This document shows, in pieces, positions 44,632 through 57,879 of a DNA stretch of 64,000 bases. Each line of letters starts with the position of its first letter. Positions within the stretch are counted from its first letter, which is position 1. The notes beneath the pieces were generated by a model that was not told the origin of the DNA, ran no database searches, and was given only the letters and a program-made list of their open reading frames with translations. This DNA comes from Hetaerina americana. Its lineage: Eukaryota; Arthropoda; Insecta; Odonata; Calopterygidae. The position numbers were made by a program, and so were the translations under genes. The stretch is from assembly GCA_022747635.1 (NCBI GenBank), contig JAKTNV010000192.1:366001-430000 (forward strand). The letters run 5' to 3'.

Positions 44632-44693
44632 CCTACCTAAACCGGTAGATTACCTTATAATAATAATAATTATATATATATATATAATATATA
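44632..44693 (+). mobile_element. LINE 3' tip with (ATA)n and (TA)n tail
   Basis: ACCTACCTAAACCGGTAGAT then TACCTTATAATAATAATAA is the terminal hairpin and tail of the common LINE, nothing more. The mariner at 44694 inserted into its TA tail. Confidence 0.75.
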
Positions 44694-46013
44694 CTACCTT
44701 GATCAAAAAGTTCCCGGAATAACCACCGTGTGGCGCTCCCATCGTTCCGATTTGAGTTCTGTTTTTTTTGTTAAATTGGTACATCTGTTGTTGATATTCC
44801 CTTTAAATCTTAGTGTCATAACTTGACATTTGCAAAAGTTACGTAGCCAAGAGTACATCTATCTCTGTGTGTGTTGGCGATTTTTTACAATTGCAGAAAT
44901 GGATTTAAATTTGCAACAACGAACTTGTATTAAATTTTGCGTAAAAAACGGATTTAGTGGCGCACGGACGTTGGAAATGTTGGAAAAGTGTTTCGGCAAC
45001 GATTCTCTAAAAAAAACGGTCGTTTACCAGTGGCACGAGCGGTTCAGAAGTGGTCGTGAGTCAATCGAAGATGATGAACGCAGTGGCAGACCATCGACAT
45101 CGAAAGTCGGTGAAAAATTTGATAAAGTAAAAGAAATGTTGGTCAATAACCGCAAATTAACCATCAGAGAAATAGCGGAGGACTTGAACATTGCCTATGG
45201 ATCCGCCCAAGACATTGTGGTTAATGATTTGGGTTTCCGTCGCTCCAGCAGCAAAAGACCTCAATTTCATGCAAAAAAGAGACCGTGTTGACGTCGCAAA
45301 AGACATGATTTGCGAGGCTGAATCCGATCCCACATTCATCAAAAGGATCATTACTGGAGACGAGACCTGGGTTTATGAGTACGACACGCAATCCAGACAT
45401 CAGGCAAGTGAATGGCGTTCACCAAATGAGCCGAGACCAAAAAAACCACGTCGTTTTTAGTCAAAAAAGAAGGCAATGCTGACGGTTTTCATGGATTACA
45501 ACGGTGTAGTGCATCATGAATTTTTGCCAGAAGGCCAGACAGTAAACAAAGAGTATTATTTGGGCGTTATGAGACGTTTGCGTGAAGCAATTCGCCGAAA
45601 GAGACCAGAAATGTGGGCAGAAAACTCGTGGATTTTGCACCATGATAACGCACCGTCGCACAGTGCTATCATTATTCGTAATTTTTTGACGAAAAATGCA
45701 ACAAATACCATCCAACAGCCACCGAATTCACCTGATTTGGCTCCCTGTGACTTCTTTCTGTTCAATCGAGTTAAAAAACCATTACGGGGAATGCGTTTTA
45801 GCAGCCGAGAGGAAGTAATGGAAAAATCGCAGGAAGCACTGATGGACATACCGAAAACCGAATATAAAAAATGTTTCGAGGATTGGATCAAGCGCTGGCA
45901 TAAGTGTGTTGCAGTCGATGGGGATTACTTTGAAGGGGACAATATAGATTTAGATGAATAAACTTGTATTTTTAATTTTCTGAATAAATTCCGGGAAATT
46001 TTTGATCAAGGTA

Positions 46014-46014
<1 letters not shown>
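44694..46014 (+). mobile_element. Full-length mariner transposon, copy 2 (1321 bp)
   Basis: Ends CTACCTTGATCAAAAA and its complement, TA on both sides (44692-44693 and 46015-46016), same length as 7585-8905. It sits in a (TA)n tract. Differences from copy 1 are few. Confidence 0.93.
44899..45961 (+). pseudogene. mariner transposase, frameshifted and with a stop
   Basis: MDLNLQQRTCIKFCVKNGFS starts a good N-terminal domain at 44899 with EDDERSGRPSTSK and IREIAEDLNIAYGS. After GFRRSSSKRP the frame is lost because the WVPKDL-type linker is deleted, as in copy 1. The second frame reads DLNFMQKRDRVDVAKDMI, with GDETW (Asp codon 45359-45361) and a stop at 45458-45460 where copy 1 has Gln. HHDNAPSH (Asp 45644-45646) and SPDLAPCD (Asp 45749-45751) follow. 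The spacing is 94 and 34 residues, the D,D34D signature of mariner. It ends DNIDLDE at 45961. Confidence 0.93.
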
Positions 46015-46086
<72 letters not shown>

Positions 46087-46092
46087 TGTATG
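46015..46092. repeat. (TA)n microsatellite
   Basis: About 70 bases of TA repeat between two mariner-type elements, grading into (CA)n up to 46112. Confidence 0.9.
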
Positions 46093-46112
46093 TATACATA
46101 CACACACACACA

Positions 46113-46498
46113 CGAGGGTAAGTCAATAAATAAGCCGCAAACGTCAGCAAGACAAACGCAGGAGCCGTGACAAATATTGAAATCGGAACGCTTGGATCAT
46201 CCACCGTACAGTCCCGACCTAGCCCCTAGTGATTTTCATCTGTTCTAACTCATAAAAAAATCATTTGGGTGGGCGATGTCTTGAAAATAATGTTGCCAAA
46301 GTGCAAGGGGTTACTCGTTGGCTGCGACAGCAAACAATAGACTTACTTGCTGCCGACTAGCAACGACCTTTAAAGGGATGGGGTGTGTGTCTGAATGTAC
46401 GGGGAGAATACGTGGAAAATTGAAATACATTTCAGGAAGTTCCTTTGATTAATATTGCCTCTATCCAGTTTTGCGAGTTATTTATTGACTTACCCTCG
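46113..46498 (+). mobile_element. Mariner-derived MITE (386 bp)
   Basis: Ends CGAGGGTAAGTCAATAAATA and the complement at 46498, followed by TA. Inside, LDHPPYSPDLAPSDFHLF marks the third catalytic block of a mariner transposase, with the rest deleted. The left TA is changed, probably by microsatellite slippage. Confidence 0.85.
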
Positions 46499-46499
46499 T

Positions 46500-46560
46500 A
46501 TATATGTCCATCCAAAACCTGGCTTAACCCGTAGAATACGAGTAATGACGATGAAAAATA
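46500..46560 (+). mobile_element. LINE 3' tip
   Basis: TGTCCATCCAAAACCTGGC then TTAACCCGTAGAATACGAG is the terminal block of the common LINE; the upstream part is separated by the MITE and microsatellite. Confidence 0.6.
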
Positions 46561-46564
46561 ATGA

Positions 46565-47285
46565 AAATAATCATATCTTTATTTACTCTCCCCTGAATTT
46601 AGTCCGCAGATAAAAAGATATATTGTTGTGATGCGATCAGCGATACTGTAATCCTCCTCCACTGAATATACCGCGCAAACTTCACAAACGATGCTGCTAC
46701 CAGTGACAACCGACTTGTCTGTGCAGCATTCAAGCAAGCATTACACAGCAATATACGTATCAATAGCATGCCGCGGAAAACCCGCCGTCTGCATTTCAAA
46801 AATGGTTTATGGGATTATTTTGAAATGCCGCCACAGTGCGTGTACTTTGAATGGAACAAATAAATTGAGGGATTGAAGGGGAATCCAACTTCGACGTTTC
46901 AGCGACATATTTGAATAAGAATAAGTTTACTCAGAGCAATCATCCTTTTTTTCCCCGAATCCCTGCTTCTTTCGTAGCCTCGCTCTATTCTAAGTTTCCC
47001 GTTTCTAGAGAATCTAAGTTTACATTTTTTCGTTGCTGTCCGTACATTTGTGCCCTGACTGTGCTCCGTAAATAATTTTTTTACATGTTCTAAATACGGG
47101 CGAATACAATGTCAAGAGCACGTTTTAATCACAACTTAGCCGGTTCCTTCATGAATAACACGCACATAAGCTATCAAGTTAAACATTGAAAAAAGTCATA
47201 CAATTGAAATACGTAATATTGGATAAAATAAAACATATTTCAATGTATTTAAAAAATATATATGGCTTTATTTAATCTGATATTG
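46565..47285. other. No recognisable gene
   Basis: No known domain or repeat homology. Confidence 0.35.
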
Positions 47286-47287
47286 AT

Positions 47288-47380
47288 GTGGTTTTGTTTG
47301 ACCAGTGATATATATATATATATATATATATTTATTTATTTATTCTATATTATATATATATATATATTTATTCTATATTA
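47288..47380. repeat. (TA)n and (TATT)n microsatellites
   Basis: Two TA tracts with a TTTA-rich middle, directly at the 5' truncation of the LINE that starts at about 47382. Confidence 0.85.
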
Positions 47381-47381
47381 T

Positions 47382-48505
<1,124 letters not shown>

Positions 48506-48537
48506 AAACACGAAATCCCGCCAAACGGCGAATAAAT

Positions 48538-48783
48538 ACTCATACATATAGAAACAGATATAAGGAAAAGGGATAGGAACACACATAAAGGACGGACACA
48601 ATAGAGGTGGGGAAGGCGGAAATCGAACGGATCACAAGAGTAAAAATATTTCCTTGACCGGGGCAAGGAAATAATTTTTTACTCTTGTGATCCGTTCGAT
48701 TTCCGCCTTCCCCACCTCTATTGTTTTCGTCCTTTATGTGTGTTCCTATCCCTTTTCCTTATATCTGTTTCTATATGTATGAG

Positions 48784-48784
<1 letters not shown>
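48538..48784. repeat. Foldback element, 120-bp near-perfect arms
   Basis: Arms 48538-48656 and 48664-48784 are near-exact reverse complements around a 7-base spacer. GTTCGATTTCC in the right arm resembles a tRNA B box, but no A box accompanies it. Both flanks are (TA)n, so no target duplication can be read. Confidence 0.85.
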
Positions 48785-48820
<36 letters not shown>

Positions 48821-48822
48821 TC
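48785..48822. repeat. (TA)n microsatellite
   Basis: About 38 bases of TA repeat between two foldback elements. Confidence 0.85.
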
Positions 48823-48850
48823 GTGGAACGCTCTCCGGCGACGCACAAAT

Positions 48851-49015
48851 GTATAAAAACACAGATGTAGATTTTTAAACCATAGAAACACAAAGAAAGG
48901 ACACTCACATGCGTTTCTGAAGACCACGGTCAAGCCATCGAAACGTCAAAATAACATATGTGAGTGTCCTTTCTTTGTGTTTATATGATTTAAAAACCTG
49001 CGTGTGTTTATACAT

Positions 49016-49017
<2 letters not shown>
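48851..49017. mobile_element. Hammerhead-bearing foldback element
   Basis: Arms of about 60 bp (48851-48911 and 48957-49017) share AACACAAAGAAAGGACACTC and its complement. The left neighbourhood matches 4420-4510. A hammerhead core lies in the loop and right arm (48914-48950). Flanking (TA)n hides any target duplication. Confidence 0.7.
48914..48950 (+). ncRNA. Hammerhead ribozyme motif with weakened helix II
   Basis: Helix I TTT (48914-48916), CTGAAGA (48917-48923), one extra C (48924), helix II arms CACGGT/GCCATC with two mismatches around CAA, GAAA (48940-48943), ACGT sharing the last A, C48947 as cleavage position, AAA closing helix I. The core is intact, but the helices are weak. Confidence 0.55.
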
Positions 49018-49018
<1 letters not shown>

Positions 49019-49085
<67 letters not shown>

Positions 49086-49185
49086 TATACATATATATAC
49101 ATATACACATATATATACATATATATACATATATATACATATACACATACATATACACATATATATACATATATATATATATATA
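49019..49185. repeat. Long (TA)n / (TATACA)n microsatellite
   Basis: About 60 bases of pure TA then about 100 bases of TATACA-type repeat, ending at the SINE boundary. Confidence 0.92.
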
Positions 49186-49186
49186 C

Positions 49187-49415
49187 CCGAAAAATCACTA
49201 TAAATAAATATATATAGCCAAGATATGTGATTTTTCGGGTACAAAGTCTTCCTGGGAAACCATAACCGGCACAGGGAAAGGAACTGGCCCCCCCGACCCT
49301 GATATGTGAATTTTCACACGCCGTATAGAGCTTAGTACTGGGTGATCTCTACCATCACCTACTAAACCAACCTTCAACCTTCGGGTTGATTACTGTGTTT
49401 ATGGTTTTTTTATAT
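49187..49415 (+). mobile_element. SINE, 5' truncated, plus short inverted copy
   Basis: On the plus strand GTGATTTTTCGGGTAC at about 49228 starts the SINE body, followed by GAAACCATAACCGGC, CCCCCCCGACCCTGAT and CACACGCCGTATAGAG. GGTTGATTACTGTG and a T-rich tail end it. A 16-base inverted copy of its start (ACCCGAAAAATCACT) lies at 49187. The tRNA head is missing. Confidence 0.82.
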
Positions 49416-49419
49416 TATT

Positions 49420-50380
49420 TACATACATATATATATTAAAAATCTCACAGCGTTCCCATTGTAGTTTTCAATGAAATTTCAATTTTTTCTGTGGCGTGTG
49501 CGTATTTAATATTTGTTATTTTTTCGCAGTGAATGCGTTAGGAATCTACATTATGCCATAGGAAATAGTATTTTATATAATAATGGAATTTCCCAAAAAT
49601 TAACTCAGCGGTCACCAGTGGAATTTAGCAGAAAATAAAAATGTACACAAACAATGTTTCCATGGTTTCATTGACCAAATGTCAATGAAATTCGACAATT
49701 CTTATTTCTATAGAAAAATATCTTTGAAGATTTAAGGGATGCAAGACAGCTTTGCTCTGCACATTTTGACATCTGTGAAAACAGTAACTCTTGGCTCACT
49801 TTTAAACGTGTCGGTAAATTAACAGAAAATCAAGAAAATGATAAATTTATAATATGGTACGACATGTGGTTTATTTTTGGAGCATGAGATATTTTTTTAA
49901 ATTTGGAACATTACCTTATGTTATAAATGTATACCAATTCAAATTCTCTGAATCCTAGAAATCTGGTATACTCATAATGAGAACACCAATGGCGTCGACT
50001 GATAATTAGAGGGATTACCAATTCAACATTTTAACTTATTCGATGCCCAAGTGTCTGTTACGAAATGTTTTTATGAATACGTTTCAACAGTTTTGGGTCG
50101 AAAAAGCGATAAATGTGGGCGTAATTTCCCTCGATGCGTTTCGAGCGTAAGAATTGTTCCATCATAGATATCCGATAATTTGGTAAACTTTGAATTAAAA
50201 TAATCGGAATCCATGTGTTCGGTTCCCAACCCAATGGCTTTAAACCCCAAAAAAGTATTTTGTATTTGCATGCTAAATAATTTCAAATGTCACAAAATGT
50301 ACGAGCTCGTATTTGCACAAAATGTCCGCCAAAACAAATTCCAGGGGTCTATTTATCAACAATAGGGACCTCAGGGTAAA
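49420..50380. other. No recognisable gene
   Basis: AT-rich; a 71-codon minus frame at 50071-50286 has no known domain. Confidence 0.35.
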
Positions 50381-50384
50381 ATGA

Positions 50385-50610
50385 TAAGTTTGGGATTGGA
50401 CCAAGAGAGGAGTAATCTTCCGAAGATAATTATTATTTTACTTCTATTAAAAATGACAGGGTGTGGAATTAAAGAAGGGTTTATTGCAGCGTCGGGTGCA
50501 GCCTCTTTCTTAAGTTTGGAGAAGTAAAGAAATGTATTCGTTGTTCAATCTGTGCCGATCGAAAGACTACCTTAACCGGTAGACTACCATTTAATAATAA
50601 TTGATGATGA
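50385..50610 (+). mobile_element. LINE 3' end fragment
   Basis: GGAATTAAAGAAGGGTTTAT matches the EMKRDLI region, followed by a 3' UTR stretch with GTATTCGTTGTTCAATCTG and the terminal GACTACCTTAACCGGTAGAC hairpin at about 50575, then an (AAT)n-like tail. Confidence 0.75.
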
Positions 50611-50614
50611 CAAA

Positions 50615-53340
50615 CAACTTTAGTAATACAAGTTACTAAACAAGCAAGCGATACCAAGATATCTTTTACATTTTGTATTCCAGCAATATTTGCAAGGTTT
50701 TTAGTTTCAGCGAGGGTATTGCAGTAGCAGTAGTGGTGGAGTAAAATAAGAAATAACGGCCCAAATACAAGAAAATGGGTCCATAGAGAAATGAGGTATG
50801 CGAGCCTTCTAGCTTCCGGAAGAAAAATGGAATATTTGAGTGAGAAAAATAAATTTGAAGTTTCTGAAGCAACGTTTTGGCGTCAATCAAAAAAATCATG
50901 AAGTAAAAATTCCATACCAAAGCGGTAACTTAGCAGAATTGTGACAAATAAGTTCCGGTCCTTCAAAGATAACTTTGATATAATAAAACTAAATCTTCTT
51001 TTGTCTTTCCAAAACCTATCTCCTATTATCAGTATATTTCAAATAATAATCTCTGCAATCCCTAGCGTAATTACATAAGCATGAGCCTGATGAAAAAGTA
51101 ATAAACGGAATGTTCTCCATTCTGGTAAGTGAATAATAAAATAGAAACTAATTACTTTCTTGAACTAACGATGAATTTGGGAAGCATACCAGTATCTGTG
51201 ACTTTTTTGACACGTAACATCCACGCCATAACCTGCGAGCGTGCGGCAAGGAATGTCGCACAACAATTTTAATTATATCTTGTGAGTAAAATTGAACCGC
51301 CAGAAAATGTTATTTCAGCTGACAACAAGGCCATGATGTAAACATTTCCGGGGTGCTTGGCCTTTGTCCTTTGCCCGGCAACCGCCAAGGAAGAATAACA
51401 AATGAAATATATCAGTGCTTACGTCAGCTCCTCTTATTTTATCCTGTTGGTATAATCTGGCCAAACAGAATGGTTTCATAGTTATCAATAGTATTTAATA
51501 CACTTTTCAGTATGTTTTCATTTAATGATTGTTCTACCTCTCGTCATTCATCATTATTTCAATTATCATTTCTGTTCGTTGACCTTGGTGTCGCAGTGCG
51601 TTTTGTCTTTCCACATGCATAGATCCTATCAGATCTTAAAGATGTTCTAAACTTTAGCTACTTCTTAATTGGCACTTCTCCGACGAACCCCAGCTACTTG
51701 CATCGTATTTTCGTATCCTAAAATGGTACTATACTATTTAATTGCATAACTTCCGTGATACGAATTGAAAATGGATACCACAAATTTCTCCGTTCTAATG
51801 CATATAAGCTTATCCCTGTTAGGTTTTAGCTCAATTTCTAAATTACGCTCAAATAGTGCTATTCCTTTAATTTACAACGTTATCAATTTCTCAATTGACT
51901 GCCCTTTTTTTCAATGCAAAACATTATCATGTCCCTCCAAGAAATCTACGAAAATATTTACACTTCAACACTCATTGACAAAAATCTGAAACTATGAATT
52001 CAAAAAAAGAAATCCAAAATATAAATGTTGAATAATATTATCAAATTCATACCAAAATTTATATTTCTTCAATCATTCCCTATAAAATTGCTAAATACAA
52101 TTTTCATTTCAGATTAACTACAATTAATGACAAATGATCGCCGTATTTATTTATTCGCTCATCTTAAAAATGCTAATACCTTATTTTCAAGTAATTCATT
52201 CCTGCAACATGATTTTAGGTACAAAATACCCGAGAGAAATATCGAAATCAGTACCGTAGTAAGTGCTAGAATAAAATCTACTGTAGTAGAGCGATTACAA
52301 TTGGACAGGAAATATTTGCTTATTATGTTCTCCAATCAAAATTTCTAGATTTCCAACAAAAAAATGCAATTATTCATTATCATTGAATTACACCATGAGT
52401 TTTGCCCATTTTATTTGCAAAATTATCGACAGATGCTGAAAACCTCAAACCTGTTAATAAATATATTATTATTCAATGTGAAGATGTTTCAAATCCCCAT
52501 ATCCTCCTTCGCTCGGGTGTGACTTATGATTTAATTACTCATTTTGCGCTGTACGTATTTTAGTAAATAATATGCGTATAATTATATGTACAAAATGTTA
52601 TGAAAATATTATGTGCTCAATAAAAATAAAGATAACTAAAAGAGTGTGATGGTGGTCTTAGTTTTGACAATAATGTTGCCTACTGCGGAACTAAGTGTTG
52701 GAATAGTGCGAATTAATCGTTATCGTCGCATTCTGGACTCCTGAAACGTGACTGTCTCATTGGGCTTCGGGACCTCTGTCCGTTATTCCACTGATAGCTT
52801 TCATATTTGGCTGATCTTACACGAAATCCTCACAATTCAACAGGATGAAATCCGTAAATTGGAGTCGGGTTCTCAAAGACGTGGTCTCAAGAGTTCTGAA
52901 AGGTAAACATGCGAATTTTGATTCAAATTCTGAAGTCATGGATTAGAATGAAGGAACGGCAAATAGACTTCCCGCTTCGGATGTGCGGGTTGATATCACG
53001 CACCGACCGCACGCTTCGAACGCCGAAAGAGACCCAGTGCGGCGCCGCCAAGGGCTCGCCTTGAATCCTTCCACCCACGTCTCCATGCGGCAGAGTTCCG
53101 AACGATCTTCACAATGAAGAAGGCGCTGCGCGGAAAATTCAGGTGGTATTTGAACGACGACTTTCACAACCAATCCTAGGCGTCCATCACGGAATTTTTT
53201 AATTTCAAGGCATAAAGCGAAATAATATATTGTTGCATTTATACCGCAAACACTACTTAGTTCCTTAGCCTGTAGCGATAATTTATAAATAAATAGACAC
53301 CTCAATCGTAGCATATTTAGATATAGACGTGCCGAAGCCG
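50615..53340. other. Long AT-rich stretch without recognisable gene
   Basis: About 2.7 kb with no motif I can name. A GC-rich piece at 52970-53130 has a 123-codon minus frame without known domain. Confidence 0.35.
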
Positions 53341-53344
53341 GGGC

Positions 53345-53760
53345 CCTGATGATTCTAGGCAGTGATTGCCAGGCCTCGCATTAGAAAAGATAGCACTATT
53401 AACTTACTAGAATACAGAAAATTGAGGCTGACTTCGCACGCATCGAAAATATTTACTCGGATAATCAGTGGACGAATAGTAGGAAAGGTAGAAGAAAGCC
53501 TCACGAAAAACCAATTCGGATTCAGGAAAAACCGAGGAGCAAGAAAGGTAATACTCGGCTGGAAGGTACTTGCCGAAAAATTGATCCATTTAAACAAGCC
53601 ATTATATGGGATATTCGTGGACTTGGAGAAGGCCTTCGATAATGTCAAATGGAACAAAATGTTCAAGGTATTAGAAGCACTTGGAATGGACTACAACGAC
53701 AGATGAATAATCCATCACCTCTACAAGAATCAGGTAACAACCATGCCTGAACAGAGAATT
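53345..53760 (+). pseudogene. LINE RT fragment of a second clade
   Basis: LTSHASKIFTRIISGRIVGK, EESLTKNQFGFRKNRGARKV, then PLYGIFVDLEKAFDNVKWNK and LGMDYNDR, a stop, IHHLYKNQV. These are RT motifs 1-3 (KNQFGFR and FVDLEKAFD are diagnostic of non-LTR RT). The spacing and wording differ from the common family here (CFVDLEKAFDRV), so it is a different lineage. The catalytic FADD block is missing. Confidence 0.82.
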
Positions 53761-53779
53761 CAGATATTCCCATTTTCTA

Positions 53780-55075
53780 ATGCATGTACTTAATCAAGGG
53801 TTCCCACATCTTTCTCCCAAACTCTATTATTCAACCTCAATCAAATCAATATCCCCCACTAACCAACCCAAAAACAATCTGATCCAATGGTATAATATGA
53901 ATCATTCATATAATAACATGTTTTTAAATTTTGGAGAAATTTTTGGTGAAAAACCATTTTCTAATTTGTATGAGCACCTCACCTCACATCTACCCTTAAA
54001 TCATGCCTGTAAGAACAATAATAATATACTTTATTCACTTTGATAAATGGTACAACCATATTAAATGTCGCCAATATAAATGATACTCATTTTAAATGAG
54101 CAAGTTGAGCTTTGTTAACATATAGCTCTACTCAGTTTATTACAGATCTAACTAATGTGGGGGTCCAGTTTAGTTTTGTATCAACATAAATTTCTAGTAT
54201 TTTTGCAGTTTCAATTTCAGTAATTTTTTATTTATTAGCTAATATTACCTAGTTAGTGTATCCCTCTCTTTCTCTCTCTTACTCTGTGTTTTGGTCGTGA
54301 ATTCGACCTGGAACGAATGAATCCTTGAGTTGGGACACAATGGCCAGTTTACAAACTAATTTTCATGGCAGTTCCTCACAAACCATGCAGAATTTCTCTG
54401 TTTGAATCTAAAACATGCATTTTCTCCATATGATCACAAATACTTCCTGGATATTTGATGGGTTCTAACTAATAAGAAATAGCTTCTCCCCTTCCAATTT
54501 TTAATTGCTACTTTTATAACTTTGCATTTGACAGAAGTTTGCTTTCTCCAATTGGTACTCCAAGTACATGGCACAATTATCGGACTTTTATGCGATAGTG
54601 GCATTCAGATATTCTTTGTTGCTAACAACGATTAACACCATTACAAAATATTCACTTTCTAAATGATATTTTCACAAAGACCAGTCACATATTCAGATGA
54701 AATAATATGGAATACTTAATCTAGAATTTGATTATAAGGCCAGCTATACTAGCAAAACAGGCATGTATACCAAAACTTGTGGGTGAGAATCACACAATTG
54801 ATGAGCCATTTTGCCAGTAATACATTTTTCTGGGGCATCATTATTCTGAAACAACTAATTTTTGACTCGTGTAAAGTTTTGTGACACTTAACTGGTCCAA
54901 TGAATAACTATAAGTAACTTCATTAGGCGGTATGGATTACACTTGCGATAGAAATGGTGTGAACCAAAGGCCCAAGATTGATTAATTCCCTGCATTGATT
55001 ACTTTTTAGAGAAAAATACTACACAATAATTTGGAAATTGAAACTTTTGGTATTTATGCTATCAAATGATGTTTT
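53780..55075. other. No recognisable gene
   Basis: AT-rich; an 87-codon plus frame at 53780-54043 without known domain. Confidence 0.35.
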
Positions 55076-55079
55076 CTCT

Positions 55080-55990
55080 CCCCATTGGCCATAAACTTGG
55101 AATGGTGGAAGGGCTGGCATATTCTGATGTCCCCTAGAGCTTTGCTGGTGGGAGCAATGATAATTGCCACTAGTAAGGTCACCCATATCAGATAGGTCTA
55201 AAGGTAGGAGCCAGAAGTTAGGTAGTCTAGATAGCATCTTTTCCTTAGTGAGGTGGTTGCAAAGGTGTCAGGCACCAGTGGGCGGCCATTGTGTGATGGT
55301 TTAACATTAAAAACACTATTCAGGAAGAAAATGGGAAACCACCTTGATCATTCATCCCAAAACTTTATAGTGGACATAATTATGCAAATGACTCCTGGTT
55401 ATTCATGCAGGACTATTCTCACTGGTCATGGGTCACCAGGAGAAGCAAGGCTTGGATGGTTGTCATCACACAAAATCCTTACAAATTTGAACAGGCAGCA
55501 GCATCTTGGAAGAAGACACAGAAGAGGAGCAAGCCAGTTAGATCGGAGACTTGGAATGTGAGGATGATGTGGGGGATAGGGAAATTAAAAAATATGTTGG
55601 AGATGGAGAAAGGAAATATAGACTTTTTAGGGCTGTGCAAGGTGAGATAGAAGGATAATTAGAGGGACTTTTATAGTTTTATACACAGTTAGGGGAAGAG
55701 ACCCAGCAAGGGATTACAATAGTATTGAACAAAATTGTAGGGAGAAGCGTAGTAAATAAGAAGCTTAGGAGTGATAGAATATTCTTAATAAAAGTCAAAA
55801 CTAAACCAACAAGGACAACCTTTATGCAGGTTTACATGCCACCAAGCAATCACTGGGGAAGAAGATGTTGGCAGGGTACATGATCTATCTGAGGAAATAA
55901 AAGTGGAGTAAGCAAAGGGAAACATTTTATATTGATGGGGGATAGGAATGTGATGGTAGGTAAATAATATGAAGAAGAGGATTATAAATA
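55080..55990 (+). pseudogene. LINE 5' leader and endonuclease domain
   Basis: Leader with GGTCACCCATATCAGATAG and GTCTAAAGGTAGGAGCCAG at 55175-55213, then RSETWNVRMMWGIGKLKNML and IDFLGLCKVR (55540-55650). After a stop and frame changes, GITIVLNKIVGRSVVNKKL, TTFMQVYMPPSNHWGR and a FILMGDRNVMVG-like block near 55935 follow. These are consecutive APE-endonuclease blocks; GDRN stands where the family has GDWN. The element is cut off before the RT. Confidence 0.82.
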
Positions 55991-55999
55991 TTATTTAAA

Positions 56000-56225
56000 T
56001 AGATAAATGATATAGACTTTATCAAATTTAGAAATAAAAACATAGGTTTGCTCTTTCAATTTAAAAAAAAAATTTGAATGAAAAGACATTCAATAAATAC
56101 ACTGGCAAATAAAGTTTTTAAGTAGTAGGGTTACTTGGCGCTCTTAAAATATCAAGAATTAGATAGTATCAATGAAGCCTATCCAAAATATCATGATTTT
56201 TATAAAAATGGTAGCCTACCATAAC
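56000..56225. other. No recognisable gene
   Basis: AT-rich spacer between two LINE fragments. Confidence 0.35.
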
Positions 56226-56229
56226 ATTG

Positions 56230-57875
56230 ATATTAGGTGGATATGGACTGACCATTGCTATATTTCTTAGCTTCATCTCCAATACCCTCTTAAGATCTAC
56301 AAAACAAATACATCCTGATTGTGCTCAAAGCTCCTCTCTATTAATAACCTCATTTTGCTATGACATTCCCCATGCGTCTCTCACCTATCTGTATCATAAC
56401 GGAATCCCCTAAGTAGTCCTTAGCCCTCCTCTCCATCTTTATGTAGATGATCCTGTATATTACTTTAAGTTCATGCAAAATCAAACTCATTGTTCGATAG
56501 TCCCAACATTCAGCTAGCTGCCTTTCCCTTTTTTAGGATGGGAACTAACACTAACTGTTCTGATAAAATCTTACGGCCAGATTCCTCCCTTGGATATGCT
56601 ATGCATTCCAATCAGATTCCTCCCATGGTTATGATATGAATAACAGCATGATAATAATTCTTCCATCCACACTTTCCTAAACCAAGCAGCAGCCTTACAG
56701 GGATTTTATCCATCCCCATGCCTTTGTTTGATTTCTATTCCCTAAATGCCCTCTGTATCTTGCAATCACGTATATCTGGGTCTGAGCCATCACCATAATA
56801 TTCATAGCAACTCATATTCTCTTGTTATGTCTAACCTTGCTGGCCTAATTAGGTGGAAATGACCTGAGTTTGCGGCACATAAAAATTAAATTACCACTAC
56901 TTCCTGACCTTATGTCTTAACCATCTAGAATGCTTATGCATTTTTTCTATTTCTTGGTTCCATTAATAATTTGCCCGCTATATTTTAATACTGTGCACAG
57001 CTATTCCATTCTTGTTTCTTGAGTGTTTCCAGTGGCCCCATTTCTCCCTTGCTTTCTAAACTCTCCATGTCCTCACACTGTCTCTCCCACCACCGCCCTT
57101 TTCCCAGTTATTCTCCAGTCTCTTTATAATATTTATCTCATTGTACATTCTTCAACTTAATTCTGTGTTTCCATTCTTCCATTTCCCTCTCTCAACTGTC
57201 TTCCCAATTATCTTATCTCTTATCAGTGGTTACCTTGTCCTTTTCCTATTGCTTGGTTTGCAACTTTTGATATCTTTTTTTTTACAAGCTCCCATTTTTC
57301 TTACATTGTACCCATATTTCTACCACCACTCATAATTTTCTTTACCATCTACAGGTATTCCTTTCTTTCATTATGATTAAAGCTTCTACATTCTATTTCC
57401 TCAATAATCTTCCCTGTTTTATGCTCTTGAAACTGACATCACATATCTTTAGTTCTAAATTTTGGTCCGAGTCCACAAAGAAATTCCAGGAAATTGTGTG
57501 AATTGCTCACATTGCTCCTAACTCTGTGTCTAACCATAATATAGTCCGACTGATATATATCTCTGAAACCCAGGCATTTTCCATGCGTGACTATGCCTTT
57601 CATGGGGTCTACACTGAGTTCATTATGATTAACCCCTTCCCCGCTCCTGCAGAACTCTATTGCTTTATCCGCACAGTAATTTCTTGTTCTTAAACCATAG
57701 TCCCCTGCAGTACTACTGCCTCTCCCTTTCCCTACCATCATGTTCCAAACGCCCATCAATATCACATGTTTCCCTTTGCTTTTATTTCCTCATTAACTAA
57801 CTTCTTCATGAAATTTCCTCCAATTGTCTTCGTGCTATATCATCTTCCGTCAACATGAGTCCCATTGAACAACAT
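56230..57875 (-). pseudogene. LINE copy: endonuclease C-terminus, linker and start of RT
   Basis: Minus strand from 57875: VNEEIKAKGNM, MILMGVWNMMVGKGRGSS, GDYGLRTRNYCADKAIEF, YQSDYIMVRHRVRSNVSN and LGPKFRTKDM (to 57439). These are the APE catalytic and C-terminal blocks. A basic linker follows (57050-57300), then MPLAAWFRKVWME-like, CWDYRTMSLILHELKVIYRI and FVDLKRVLE near 56290, the start of RT. Many stops. Confidence 0.8.
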
Positions 57876-57879
57876 TCAT

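Noticed and set aside
49019..49185. CRISPR-like array
   Set aside because: Simple TATACA and TA repeats without spacers; the genome is eukaryotic.
51085..51125. CCTGATGAAAAAG as a hammerhead core
   Set aside because: No helix II can form and no downstream GAAA-cleavage triplet is present.
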